Of a DNA stretch of 45,274 bases, positions 1-8,484 are shown piece after piece (within the stretch, counting starts at the first letter, position 1; every line of letters starts with the position of its first letter). Source of the stretch: Planctomycetota bacterium (GTDB taxonomy: Bacteria; Planctomycetota; Phycisphaerae; WQYP01). The stretch is from contig JAJYZF010000028.1 of NCBI GenBank assembly GCA_021800165.1, positions 1 through 45,274 of the forward strand, written 5' to 3'. The position numbers and the translations under genes are program-made. The notes below the pieces were generated by a model. That model was given only the letters and a program-made list of their open reading frames with translations, was not told the origin of the DNA and searched no databases.

Positions 1-125
1 GCCCACATCAAAGCGTGTCAATCCATGAAGATGGTCCAATGACTGGAAAGCCGGATGCGGGAAATCCGCCCGTCCGGTTTGGCGGGAGGGGAGGACGCCG
101 GTTCGGCGTCCTTTCCTACCCCGAT
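1..125 (+). mobile_element. Group II intron 3' end (domains V and VI)
   Basis: Bases 49-79 fold as a group II intron domain V: a lower stem (AGCCGGA with TCCGGTT), a bulge CCG, and an upper GCGG/CCGC stem capped by a GAAA-type loop. This matches the usual bacterial pattern of a GCCG...TGCGGGAAA...CGTCCGGTT block. It is followed by GGGAGGGG and a domain VI hairpin (GGACGCC, GTTC-type loop, GGCGTCC) near 93-111, then CCTACCCCGAT, which resembles canonical intron 3' ends (CCTACYC-AY). The 3' splice site is probably near 125. The intron-encoded reverse transcriptase, if present, would lie upstream of the window. Domains I-IV are not visible here, so a truncated copy cannot be excluded. Confidence 0.75.
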
Positions 126-243
126 CTTACGCAAGTGAGACGCATGCTCAATACCAATTTCTAGGCGTGTGTACCATCGCCCAAGCCTTCCAGAATGCCT
201 TCTCGTGGGGTTCGCTGGCTCGGTCAGGTTCAGGGAGCCGCGG
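126..243. other. Spacer between intron end and dksA-like gene
   Basis: Short stretch downstream of the intron, and downstream of the minus-strand DksA-like gene. No gene, clear terminator or repeat was seen in it. Confidence 0.5.
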
Positions 244-927
244 CTAAGACTCTTCCTCTTCGCTATCCTCCTCGTGCGAATCGGATTCATCCGCAGGTCT
301 GATCAGGCCTTGTTCAAGCATCCGGGCATATTCAATGCAGTAGCTGGCCCATGGCTTGGCTTCCAGACGGGCCTTGCCGATGGGTTTACCGGTGGCCACG
401 CACACCCCATAGGTACCTTGATCAATGCGATTGAGCGATTCTTGAATTTCCCGCAGAAGCTGGCGTTCACTTTCGATTAAGCCGAGCGTAAATTCCTGTT
501 CAAAATTATCGGTGCCGACATCCGCCATGTGCATCGGGCTGGAGGAATGATTGTCCTGACTTTTAAAGGCTTCGCTTTCCATGGAGCCTACATCCCCAAG
601 AATCTCGCGGCGTTTTTCCAGCAAAAGTGTGCGAAAGTGTTCCAATTCCGCTTTGGAAAGCTTGGGTATCGGGGCATTAGTGCTCTTTTCCAGCACCTTG
701 GCCGACGCGCTTGGCGGTTTAATGACCGAGGTCGCTTGCGCATGCGCCTTGGATTTGGATGCCAACTTGGTCACCTTCGGGTGCGACGCCGCCTTACGCA
801 CGCTGGACACCCGCTGCCTTGCCGGCTTGCCCTTGACCTTGGCAGCGGCCCGGACACCCGACCGGATGGCCTTCCGGCCAGGCACCTTGCTGGCTTTAGA
901 CGAGGTTCGTTTCTTATTCACCGACAT
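244..927 (-). CDS. DksA/TraR-family regulator with half a zinc finger
   Basis: The 227-residue product has a Lys/Ala/Ser-rich N-terminal half (about residues 1-95) and a DksA/TraR-like C-terminal half. The C-terminal half contains the coiled-coil region, a GTYGVC turn, the segment KPIGKARLEAKPWA and an acidic tail rich in Glu and Asp. DksA-type proteins bind the RNA polymerase secondary channel and modulate initiation with ppGpp. The usual CxxC...CxxC finger keeps only the first Cys of each pair here (GVCVAT and YCIEY), so zinc binding is doubtful. The start at 927 was chosen over an upstream in-frame ATG because GGAG lies 5 bases before it. The basic N-terminal extension might bind nucleic acid; that is inference. 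Confidence 0.85.
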   Translation of the reverse strand: MSVNKKRTSSKASKVPGRKAIRSGVRAAAKVKGKPARQRVSSVRKAASHPKVTKLASKSKAHAQATSVIKPPSASAKVLEKSTNAPIPKLSKAELEHFRTLLLEKRREILGDVGSMESEAFKSQDNHSSSPMHMADVGTDNFEQEFTLGLIESERQLLREIQESLNRIDQGTYGVCVATGKPIGKARLEAKPWASYCIEYARMLEQGLIRPADESDSHEEDSEEEES

Positions 928-1328
928 GCACGCTCCAAATTTTCTTTTCTCAAGCGCCACAACCATCTCCCTTGCTCGCTCCACCGCCGCTGGCGCTGAC
1001 CAAAGCAGCAGTTGGGTAAAGACCAATAAGAATATCGGCTTTTGGGCTGCGTGTCAATTTCTGGGCTTGTACGCAGGTCCGAAAAACGAAATAGTGCGGC
1101 CGGATTCTCTGGCCACCGCCCAATTCCGCCCTTTTAGCCGCGGGCCTCGTGCCCGCGCGTCGCGGATGGAGCTTTCCGCCCAACACGCCGTTCCGCCGCT
1201 TGCCAAAATTTATGGCCGCACCCGGTCCGAAATACAGCTTTTTAAGGCTCTCGGCCAGCGCTTGCCGCCGCCACAAAAAAGCCATAAGATACACTATTGT
1301 CGGTGGTTGGCTGGAGCGGCGAAATTAC
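928..1328. other. Divergent intergenic region
   Basis: About 400 bases between the divergent DksA-like and pilB-like genes. It holds a GC hairpin at 1139-1157 (CGCGGGC, loop CTCGT, GCCCGCG) of the same design as the hairpins found later at pseudopilin leaders, and a possible promoter at 1262-1290. No small gene was recognised. Confidence 0.5.
1262..1290 (+). promoter_or_regulatory. Possible sigma70-like promoter for pilB-like gene
   Basis: TTGCCG (1262-1267), a 17-base spacer and TAAGAT (1285-1290) lie about 40 bases upstream of the start at 1329. This is a fair match to the -35/-10 consensus, but there is no further support. Confidence 0.35.
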
Positions 1329-3035
1329 ATGGCACGTAAGCGTAAAGAAATCACTGAAATTCTCCAGGAAATGGGCGTGCTAAAAGCGGCAGCGGTGGCG
1401 CAGGCCACCGCCGAAGCCGCCAAAACCAAAAAGCCGATCGATCAAACCATCCTGGCTCTCAAGCTCGCGTCCGAGGAAGACATCACCAAAGCCTTGGCCA
1501 TTCAAAACGATATGGAATATATCGATTTAGATAAAAATATGCTTGCCGCCAGCGATTTTAAGCTGCTGCCGGAAGACATTATCCGCCGTCATCAGGTGTT
1601 GCCGCTGGGGATGGATAAAGGCAAGCTGCGCATCGTGGTCAGTGACCCCAACGATCTGGAAACGCTGGAGGCCCTGCGCTTCCGCCTCAACAAACCCATC
1701 GAAACCTGCTTGGCGGAAAAAAGCCAGATCAAACGCCACATCGACCGGTTATTTTCGGAAGAACAGCGTTCCATCGACGATATGGTTCGCCGCATGAGTG
1801 TGGACCGCGGCACCTCCATCGACGTGAAAGTCGGCGAAAAAAAAGAGACCGACGAAGCCCCCATCATACGCCTGGTAACCGCCATCATCACCGAAGCGGT
1901 CAAAGCCCGCGCCAGCGACGTTCACATCGAGCCAATGAAAGATCGGGTACGCGTACGCTATCGCATTGATGGTGTGTGCGTGCAGCGCGACAACCTGCGC
2001 AAGCAGGTGCAGGCACCGGTTCTGGCCCGGCTCAAAATCATGAGCGGCATGGATATCGCCGAAAAACGCGTGCCCCAGGACGGGCGCATCAAGATGGATG
2101 TTGATGGTACGGATATCGACTTTCGTGTGAGTTCGCTGCCGGCCTATCATGGGGAATCCTTGGTGCTGCGTATTTTGCGGCCGGACAATGTCAAAATCGG
2201 TATTCAGCGCATGGGCTTTGAAGAAGATGAATACCAGCGCTTCAAAAAAGTGATCAGCCGGCCCAATGGCATCTTTCTGGTCACCGGGCCTACCGGCTCT
2301 GGCAAAACCACCACGCTCTACGGAGCGATGGCGGAACTCAATACGGCCGATCGCAAAATCATCACAGCCGAAGACCCCGTGGAATATAATTTTCCCGGTA
2401 TTAACCAATGTCAGGTGCGTGAGGCCATTGGTCTGACTTTCGGCAAAATCCTGCGTTCGATGCTGCGGCAGGCCCCCAACATTATTCTGGTTGGTGAAAT
2501 CCGCGATCTGGAAGTGGCCGAGGTAGCCATTCAGGCCGCGCTTACCGGTCACCTGGTATTTTCCACGCTGCACACCAACGATGCGCCATCCGCCATCACC
2601 CGGCTCATCGACATGGGTGTCAAGCCGTTTCTGGTGGCTTCGTCCATTCAGGCCGTGATGGCTCAGCGCCTCGTCCGAACACTTTGTGATCAGTGCAAAC
2701 AACCCGATCTGGACCCCGATCGCCGCATGTTGAGTCTGCTGGGCTTTACCGAACAGGAACTTGTCGGAAAAACAATTTTCAAACCCTCGGGCTGCGCAGC
2801 CTGTAACAACACCGGCTATCGCGGTCGTATCGGCATCTTTGAAATGATGATGATGACCAACGAGGTGCGCGAGCTGGCATTTAAGCGATCCCCGGCCGGC
2901 GTGTTGCGCAAGGCCGCCAAAGCCACGGGTATGAAAACGCTGCTCGATGACGGCAAAGTGAAGGTCGTCAACGGTATTACCACGGCTCGCGAAGTGGCCC
3001 GTGTTACTCAGGCGGAGGGTATTTTGGCCGAATAG
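1329..3035 (+). CDS. PilB/GspE-family assembly ATPase (first copy)
   Basis: A 568-residue hexameric ATPase that powers pilus or pseudopilus assembly at the inner membrane. An N-terminal MshEN/GspE-N type domain spans about residues 1-150. The ATPase core carries Walker A GPTGSGKT (320-327), an acidic Asp box, Walker B IILVGEIRD (385-393) and the His box GHLVFSTLHTND (407-418). A tetracysteine metal site sits at Cys453, Cys456, Cys489 and Cys492, typical of GspE/PilB and absent from PilT. The start at 1329 begins MARKRKE and is preceded by GGAG; an earlier in-frame ATG at 1149 would add a non-conserved extension. It leads the secretion locus and is followed by pilT and a second GspE-like gene. 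Confidence 0.93.
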   Translation: MARKRKEITEILQEMGVLKAAAVAQATAEAAKTKKPIDQTILALKLASEEDITKALAIQNDMEYIDLDKNMLAASDFKLLPEDIIRRHQVLPLGMDKGKLRIVVSDPNDLETLEALRFRLNKPIETCLAEKSQIKRHIDRLFSEEQRSIDDMVRRMSVDRGTSIDVKVGEKKETDEAPIIRLVTAIITEAVKARASDVHIEPMKDRVRVRYRIDGVCVQRDNLRKQVQAPVLARLKIMSGMDIAEKRVPQDGRIKMDVDGTDIDFRVSSLPAYHGESLVLRILRPDNVKIGIQRMGFEEDEYQRFKKVISRPNGIFLVTGPTGSGKTTTLYGAMAELNTADRKIITAEDPVEYNFPGINQCQVREAIGLTFGKILRSMLRQAPNIILVGEIRDLEVAEVAIQAALTGHLVFSTLHTNDAPSAITRLIDMGVKPFLVASSIQAVMAQRLVRTLCDQCKQPDLDPDRRMLSLLGFTEQELVGKTIFKPSGCAACNNTGYRGRIGIFEMMMMTNEVRELAFKRSPAGVLRKAAKATGMKTLLDDGKVKVVNGITTAREVARVTQAEGILAE

Positions 3036-3228
3036 CGCCAAGGAGACAAGAGGCTCCGCTCCCGGCACGCCGGGACGGGCTAAAGGAAAAAAACGAGTTA
3101 TGAAAGACGTTTTCAGTTTTCGGTGTTTGGTTGGCCGTACGGTTCCTCGTCGCCCCATCCTCGCGCCTTGGTGCCTTCGTGTGTAACCGGTCGTCCTCTG
3201 TTCCCTGTGTTTTGTTTAGGATGTTTTC
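3036..3228 (+). repeat. Spacer with degenerate CTTCGTG-type repeat word
   Basis: Gap between the first ATPase gene and pilT. Around 3160-3200 it contains GCCTTCGTG followed by TGTAACCGGTCGTC. This is a degenerate member of the word family (CTTCGTGTTTAACCGGTCGTC) that fills the pseudopilin leaders further on. No gene is supported here. Confidence 0.55.
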
Positions 3229-4377
3229 ATGTCACAAATGCACATAGACCGACTTCTGGAAACCACCATCAAACGCGAAGCCTCCGACCTGCACCTGCGT
3301 GTTGGTCGGCCGCCGGTGCTGCGCATCAGCGGCCATCTACGCGATTTGGCCACCAAAAGTCTGGATCCGGAAGATACCATGGCCCTGATGAAGGCCATTA
3401 CCCCCGAACGCAGCCAGCAGGAACTCCAGGAAACCGGCAGTACCGACTTTGGCTTTGCCTTTGCCAGCAGTGACGGATCTGCCAAGGCCCGTTTCCGCGT
3501 GTCGGCGTTTCGGCAAAAAGGCACCGTTGCCATGGTGCTCCGTAAGATACCCTACAAACTGCTTACTTTTGACCAGTTAGGCTTGCCTAAGATATGTGCC
3601 GAATTATGCCGCCGGCCCCGTGGATTGTTTTTAGTCACCGGCCCGACCGGTTCAGGAAAAACCACCTCGTTGGCCTCCATGGTCAATTACATCAACGAAA
3701 ATTTCGATCGCCACATCATCACCGTTGAAGACCCGGTTGAATATTACCACGAGCATAAGAAAAGCATCATCAGCCAGCGCGAAGTCGGCGAAGGCAACGA
3801 TGTGCCTACCTTTGCCGAGGCTCTGCGGCGGGCCTTGCGCCAGGACCCCGATGTTATTCTCGTCGGTGAAATGCGTGATCTGGAAACCATCAGTGCCGCC
3901 ATCCGCGCCGCCGAAACCGGCCACTTGGTGTTTGGAACGCTCCATACCACGGGTTGCCAGGGAACTATCAACCGTGTCATCGACGCATTTTCGGCGGACC
4001 AGCAGGAACAAATTCGCGTCCAGCTTTCCACCACTTTGCTGGCGGTCATCAGTCAGGCCCTGGTCCCGCGGTGCGATCAGGATGGCGTGGTGGCGGCGTA
4101 TGAATTTTTGGTGGTAACGCCGGCCATCGCTAACCTCATCCGTGAAAATAAAACCTTCCGTATCGACGCTTTCATTCAAACCGGCCGTAAATTCGGCATG
4201 CAACTGCTCGATGATAAGCTGCTGGAACTTTTCCAAGCCGGAAAAATCAGCGCTGAAGATGCCGTGGATCGGGCCCGCAATCCCGCCGATCTGGCGGAGC
4301 GCATGGGTAAAAAGCTGGATCGTCCCGACACCGAAAAAGATACCTCCCCGCCCGCCGGTACCCGAGGTCTCAAATGA
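3229..4377 (+). CDS. pilT: PilT-family retraction ATPase
   Basis: A 382-residue ATPase of the PilT/PilU class, which depolymerises type IV pili and drives twitching motility. Walker A GPTGSGKT is at 138-145, Walker B DVILVGEMRD at about 208-217, and the PilT signature AIRAAETGHLVFGTLHT at about 224-240. It lacks the tetracysteine motif of the neighbouring PilB/GspE proteins, which supports the PilT assignment. AGGA lies upstream of the ATG at 3229. A PilT in the same locus suggests that at least part of this machinery makes retractable pili, although the pseudopilin set downstream is T2SS-like. Confidence 0.93.
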   Translation: MSQMHIDRLLETTIKREASDLHLRVGRPPVLRISGHLRDLATKSLDPEDTMALMKAITPERSQQELQETGSTDFGFAFASSDGSAKARFRVSAFRQKGTVAMVLRKIPYKLLTFDQLGLPKICAELCRRPRGLFLVTGPTGSGKTTSLASMVNYINENFDRHIITVEDPVEYYHEHKKSIISQREVGEGNDVPTFAEALRRALRQDPDVILVGEMRDLETISAAIRAAETGHLVFGTLHTTGCQGTINRVIDAFSADQQEQIRVQLSTTLLAVISQALVPRCDQDGVVAAYEFLVVTPAIANLIRENKTFRIDAFIQTGRKFGMQLLDDKLLELFQAGKISAEDAVDRARNPADLAERMGKKLDRPDTEKDTSPPAGTRGLK

Positions 4378-4515
4378 TCATTGCACCCCGCAGTTTGCCG
4401 TTTCCGCCTTGCAGCGCCGCCATCGCCCCGGCCCTGCGTGCCGGGTTACGCCCATCCTTGGCTGCCGCGCAACCGCGCTGGAAAACAACACTGCCCTCTT
4501 CAAATTGGAGCTCTT

Positions 4516-6330
4516 ATGCCTGATCCCGTGGATCCCCAAAAAACCTCTGAGCCGCCCAAGCCACCCCGGCCGGCGCGCGGCAAGATGCCTCCGGTGGATC
4601 AGCTTAAAGACCGTCCGTTGGGCCGTGTGCTCATCAAAATGGGTTGCCTCACGCGCGAACAAGTTCACCAGGCCTTGGCGGTGCAGCAGGAACAAAAAAC
4701 CAAGAAAATCAATACGCCCCTTGGCCAAATCCTGTTGGAACTGGAATTCATCAGTGCCCGCGACCTGAACTTTGCCTTAGCTGCCCAGCGTGGTTTTGAA
4801 TCCGTCGATTTGGAAGGCCGCGATATTCCCCCGGAGATTATCAAACTCATCCCCGCCCAGATGGCCACGGTCTATCGCGTTATCCCCCTGACCCACGACC
4901 CCGCCACGAACACCTTGGCCATAGCCCTCGATTCGCCCGAGAACTTCCGGGTGATTGATGACCTTAAAACCCTGATGGGGTTCAAGGTGGTGGCGTATAT
5001 TGCCGACGCCGGGGCCTTGGCCAAACTGCTGCAACGCTACTACGAAAATAAGCAGGAATCTCTGGCCGATCTGATGTCTGAAATCGGGACCGACGAGACC
5101 CTGGCCCAATTGCAAAACCGTGGCGATTCCATCGACCTGGAAATGCTTAAAGATCTGGCCGAGTCCAACCCGGTCAAGAGGTTGCTGAACATGGTGCTCA
5201 TGCAGGCCATCAAAGAGCGGGCGTCGGATGTACATTTTGAGCCTTTTGAGCATGAATTCAAAATGCGTTACCGCATCGACGGCGTGCTCTACGAGATGGT
5301 GCCACCCCCCAAGTACATCGCGTTAGCCATTTCCAGCCGCATCAAGGTCATGGCCAATCTCGATATCGCCGAGCGACGACTACCACAGGACGGCCGTATT
5401 CCCCTGGTAGTGCACAATCATCCGATCGATCTGCGGGTGGCGGTGTTGCCGACCATCTTCGGCGAAAGTATTGTTTTGCGAATTTTGGATCGGTCCAATG
5501 TCTCTTTGGATCTCGATAAGCTTGGTATGCGCGACGAAGACCTAAGCGTATTTCGCCAGCTCGTCGAAAAGCCCAATGGCATCGTCTTGGTCACCGGTCC
5601 GACCGGTTCGGGGAAGACCACCACGTTGTATGCCGCTCTTAACGAACTTAACTCTGTGGAAGACAAACTCATCACCACTGAAGATCCGGTGGAATACGAT
5701 ATCGACGGCATCGTCCAAGTGCAAATTCGTCCCGAAGTAGACTTGACATTCGCCCGGTGCCTCAGATCCATCCTGCGGCAAGACCCCGACATCGTTTTGG
5801 TCGGAGAAATTCGCGATAAAGAAACAGCAGAGATCGCAACTCAAGCATCTTTGACTGGACACTTGGTTTTCAGTACACTTCACACCAACGATGCCCCCTC
5901 CGCAATTGCCCGTATGTTGGATTTGGGCGTCGAACCGTTCTTGATTACCGCTACATTAGAGGGGGTATTGGCCCAGCGGCTCTGCAGAAGGGTCTGTGTC
6001 AACTGTAAAGAAGAATATCAACCCAGCGAAGAACAATTGATGGAGCTGGAACTTTTGCCGGCGGATGTCAAGGGAAAATCGTTCTATCACGGTCGTGGCT
6101 GCGCCGTGTGCAACAATACCGGCTACAAAGGCCGTCTTGCTATTTGCGAAGTAATGGTTCTCGATGACGAAATGCGCGAGATGATTATGAACCATGCCTC
6201 CACCAATATTTTACGCAATGCCGCAAAAAAACGCGGCATGAGAACACTCCGCCAATCCGGTCTCTTGGGCATCTTCGAGGGTCTTACCACCATTGAAGAA
6301 GTGGTCAAACAAACCATCGTCGAAGAATAG
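4516..6330 (+). CDS. PilB/GspE-family assembly ATPase (second copy)
   Basis: A 604-residue paralogue of the first ATPase. It has a Pro-rich N-terminus, an MshEN-like domain to about residue 175, Walker A GPTGSGKT (361-368), Walker B DIVLVGEIRD (about 425-434), the His box GHLVFSTLHTND and tetracysteines at 494, 497, 529 and 532. The start at 4516 (MPDPVDP) has GGAG 5 bases upstream; the open frame extends back to 4381 without such a site. With two assembly ATPases and one PilC/GspF in the locus, one could serve a T2SS and the other a pilus. Which one pairs with the downstream pseudopilins cannot be told from sequence. Confidence 0.92.
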   Translation: MPDPVDPQKTSEPPKPPRPARGKMPPVDQLKDRPLGRVLIKMGCLTREQVHQALAVQQEQKTKKINTPLGQILLELEFISARDLNFALAAQRGFESVDLEGRDIPPEIIKLIPAQMATVYRVIPLTHDPATNTLAIALDSPENFRVIDDLKTLMGFKVVAYIADAGALAKLLQRYYENKQESLADLMSEIGTDETLAQLQNRGDSIDLEMLKDLAESNPVKRLLNMVLMQAIKERASDVHFEPFEHEFKMRYRIDGVLYEMVPPPKYIALAISSRIKVMANLDIAERRLPQDGRIPLVVHNHPIDLRVAVLPTIFGESIVLRILDRSNVSLDLDKLGMRDEDLSVFRQLVEKPNGIVLVTGPTGSGKTTTLYAALNELNSVEDKLITTEDPVEYDIDGIVQVQIRPEVDLTFARCLRSILRQDPDIVLVGEIRDKETAEIATQASLTGHLVFSTLHTNDAPSAIARMLDLGVEPFLITATLEGVLAQRLCRRVCVNCKEEYQPSEEQLMELELLPADVKGKSFYHGRGCAVCNNTGYKGRLAICEVMVLDDEMREMIMNHASTNILRNAAKKRGMRTLRQSGLLGIFEGLTTIEEVVKQTIVEE

Positions 6331-6336
6331 CCGCGA

Positions 6337-6360
6337 CCTTAAACACGAAGCCACGAAGCC
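6337..6360 (-). repeat. Left arm repeat word of the GxxExxY cassette
   Basis: CCTTAAACACGAAGCCACGA lies 6 bases after the ATPase stop codon and before the GxxExxY gene. It is the reverse orientation of CTTCGTGTTTAA, which occurs in forward orientation downstream of the same gene (about 6844-6874), so the gene is bracketed by inverted word copies. Confidence 0.7.
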
Positions 6361-6391
6361 AAACCCGGACGATAGAAAAGGAACTCCATTC

Positions 6392-6787
6392 ATGGTCTAC
6401 GGGGAAAACACCCCAGCGGCAGTTGAGCGAACTGCGACGCAAATCGTGGATGGGGCATTCAAGGTCCACCAGGGCTTGGGGCCGGGATTACTGGAATCGG
6501 TCTATGAAACCTGCTTGGAATACGAACTCCGCAAGCGTGGCCTGAAGGTGTTGCGCCAATCATCCGTGCCCATTATCTACGATGGAAGGAAACTCGACGG
6601 CGAACTCCGTTTAGATCTCCTCGTAGAAGATTCTGTGATCGTGGAGGTAAAAGCGGTGCAGCAGTTAATTCCCCTGTTCGAGGCCCAAGCCCTGACCTAT
6701 CTGCGGCTAACCGGCTATCGATTGGCATTGCTGATTAATTTCGACGTGCCGCTCCTCCGGGACGGCATTAAGAGAATTATTTGTTAA
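6392..6787 (+). CDS. GxxExxY protein (PD-(D/E)XK nuclease-like)
   Basis: A 131-residue protein of the GxxExxY family (PDDEXK_3-like). The name-giving motif GLLESVY is at residues 32-38. Asp75 and the EVK motif (85-87) fit a PD-(D/E)XK nuclease core, and LALLINFDVP matches the family's C-terminal LLINF strand. The biological role is not established for the family. The ATG at 6392 is preceded by AAAGGA at a good distance; the open frame starts earlier, overlapping the ATPase gene. It is unrelated to secretion, splits the T2SS operon, and is flanked by inverted copies of the repeat word, so it looks like a passenger of the repeat system. Confidence 0.85.
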   Translation: MVYGENTPAAVERTATQIVDGAFKVHQGLGPGLLESVYETCLEYELRKRGLKVLRQSSVPIIYDGRKLDGELRLDLLVEDSVIVEVKAVQQLIPLFEAQALTYLRLTGYRLALLINFDVPLLRDGIKRIIC

Positions 6788-7197
6788 GAAATGCTCCTTT
6801 CCAACCAGTTTCATTGTCTTATCAACTTCCCATCCCCTTGTCGTCACTTCGTGTCTTCGCGCCTTCGTGTTTAATCGGTCGTCGTCTCCCCCCCCGTCTC
6901 GCGCAGCGCCCCCGTCTCCCCCAATCACCTTCGTGCCTTCGTGTTTAGAAGCAGTTCCGCCCCATAACCTTCCTCTTCCCTCTCCGGGACGCAAATTCCT
7001 CTGCTTTTAGGCTGCCCGGTCTTGGCATTTAGCCGTATTGAAGTATAGATGGCGGCGCTAGCCGTCCGCGGCCGGGCCATGTTTGCCCGGCTGCCCGGGA
7101 ATCCACCAAGCCTTCCGGATTCTCGGCCATCCGGCCCGCCGGCGCGGGCCGGCCTACCGCGGACCTTGGTCCGTCGGCCAACCATAAGGAGTCTCCC
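6788..7197 (+). repeat. Repeat island B between GxxExxY gene and pilC
   Basis: Holds forward-orientation words: a CTTCGTGT array near 6846-6874 ending in GTTTAA, then GGTCGTCGTC and the CTCGCGCAGCG word, and a second CTTCGTGTTTA near 6940. Nearer pilC are two GC hairpins: 7131-7152 (9-base arms CCGGCCCGC and GCGGGCCGG, loop CGGC) and 7160-7173 (CGGACC, TT, GGTCCG). No gene is supported. The last part is probably the untranslated leader of pilC. Confidence 0.75.
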
Positions 7198-8484
7198 ATG
7201 CCTACCTACCAATATGAAGCGATGAACGGTGCCGGTCAAACCGTCAAGGCGGAAATTGATGCCAATGATGCCGCCGAAGCCACGTCCAAAATTCGCGCCC
7301 AGGGCCACTTTTTAACCAAGCCCGTGAGGGAAAAGGCCGGCAAGAAGCCGCGCGGCGCCGGTGGCCCCACCTTGCCCGGAGCCACCAAAAAGAAAAAAGG
7401 CTTCAGTGAAATCTCCATCAATATCGGCAATGTTTCCACCAAAATCCTCACTTCCTTTACCCGCCAGCTTTCCACTTTGCAGGATGCCGGCTTACCCATT
7501 TTGCGGTCCTTAAAAGTATTGCAGCAACAGCAAAAGCCCGGCCGCATGAAAGACACCCTGCTGGATGTCACTGCCGATGTGGAAGGCGGCACCAGCTTAA
7601 GCGAATCCATGTCCCGCCACCCCAAAGTCTTTGACAAGTTGTACGTGAACATGGTGGCGGCGGGCGAAACCGGCGGCGTGCTGGACGTCATTTTGCAGCG
7701 CCTGGCGGAATTCATGGAAAAAGCCCAGCGCCTCAAACGCCGCATCAAAGGGGCCATGATCTATCCCATCGTCGTCATCAGCTTTGCCGTGCTCATGGTC
7801 ACCGGCATTATGATTTTTGTGATCCCCAAATTTCAAAAGCTCTTTGCCTCGTTTAAAACCGGCCTCCCCGAAATTACTATCTTGCTCATGGAATTTTCCC
7901 ACTGGGTGGCCAAGGAATATGGCTGGCTCTACATCATCGGCTCCCCGTTTGCCATCTATTTTATCATCAAACTTATTGGCAAAACCAAGCCCGGCCGCGT
8001 CGGTATAGACTGGCTTAAACTGCATCTGCCGGTCATGGGCAAACTGGTCGGCAAGGGCACCGTCGCCCGCTTTACCCGTACCCTTGGCACCTTGCTGGCC
8101 GCCGGCGTGCCCATTCTGGAAGCCATCAACATCACCCGCGAAACCTGCGGCAACGTGATTTACCAGAAAGCCCTGCAAAAAGTGCATGACGCCATCCGCG
8201 AGGGCGAAGGCTTTGCCGAGCCTCTTAAAAACGCCCGCGTCGTCGATGCCATTGTCGTGAACATGATTTCCGTTGGTGAAGAAACCGGCGATATGGACAA
8301 AATGCTCCTCAAAATCGCCGACAATTATGATGAAGAAGTGGATGTGCTGGTGGCCTCGTTGGTCAGCATCATGGAACCCCTGATGATTGTGGTGTTGGGC
8401 GTTATTGTCGGCGGCATCGTTATCGCCATCTTCCTGCCCTACGTCAAACTGCTCAACAGCTTCGGCGGCGGCGGGGGCGGCTAA
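7198..8484 (+). CDS. PilC/GspF-family inner membrane platform protein
   Basis: A 428-residue polytopic platform protein that couples the cytoplasmic ATPase to the growing (pseudo)pilus. Two T2SSF domains are visible (about 83-206 and 287-409), each with the FTRQLSTLQDAGLPI / FTRTLGTLLAAGVPI signature and a GETGG or GEETG turn. Membrane segments are at about 187-210, 243-260 and 394-416. A cytoplasmic N-terminal part (MPTYQYEAMNGAGQ) is typical. AAGGAG sits upstream of the ATG at 7198. The Gly-rich tail is unusual but short. It is followed directly by the pseudopilin genes, the canonical F-G-H-I-J-K order. Confidence 0.93.
   Translation: MPTYQYEAMNGAGQTVKAEIDANDAAEATSKIRAQGHFLTKPVREKAGKKPRGAGGPTLPGATKKKKGFSEISINIGNVSTKILTSFTRQLSTLQDAGLPILRSLKVLQQQQKPGRMKDTLLDVTADVEGGTSLSESMSRHPKVFDKLYVNMVAAGETGGVLDVILQRLAEFMEKAQRLKRRIKGAMIYPIVVISFAVLMVTGIMIFVIPKFQKLFASFKTGLPEITILLMEFSHWVAKEYGWLYIIGSPFAIYFIIKLIGKTKPGRVGIDWLKLHLPVMGKLVGKGTVARFTRTLGTLLAAGVPILEAINITRETCGNVIYQKALQKVHDAIREGEGFAEPLKNARVVDAIVVNMISVGEETGDMDKMLLKIADNYDEEVDVLVASLVSIMEPLMIVVLGVIVGGIVIAIFLPYVKLLNSFGGGGGG

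Noticed and set aside
4378..4515. N-terminal extension of the second ATPase back to 4381
   Set aside because: The ATG at 4516 has a well-placed GGAG, and the upstream 45 codons show no similarity to the family.
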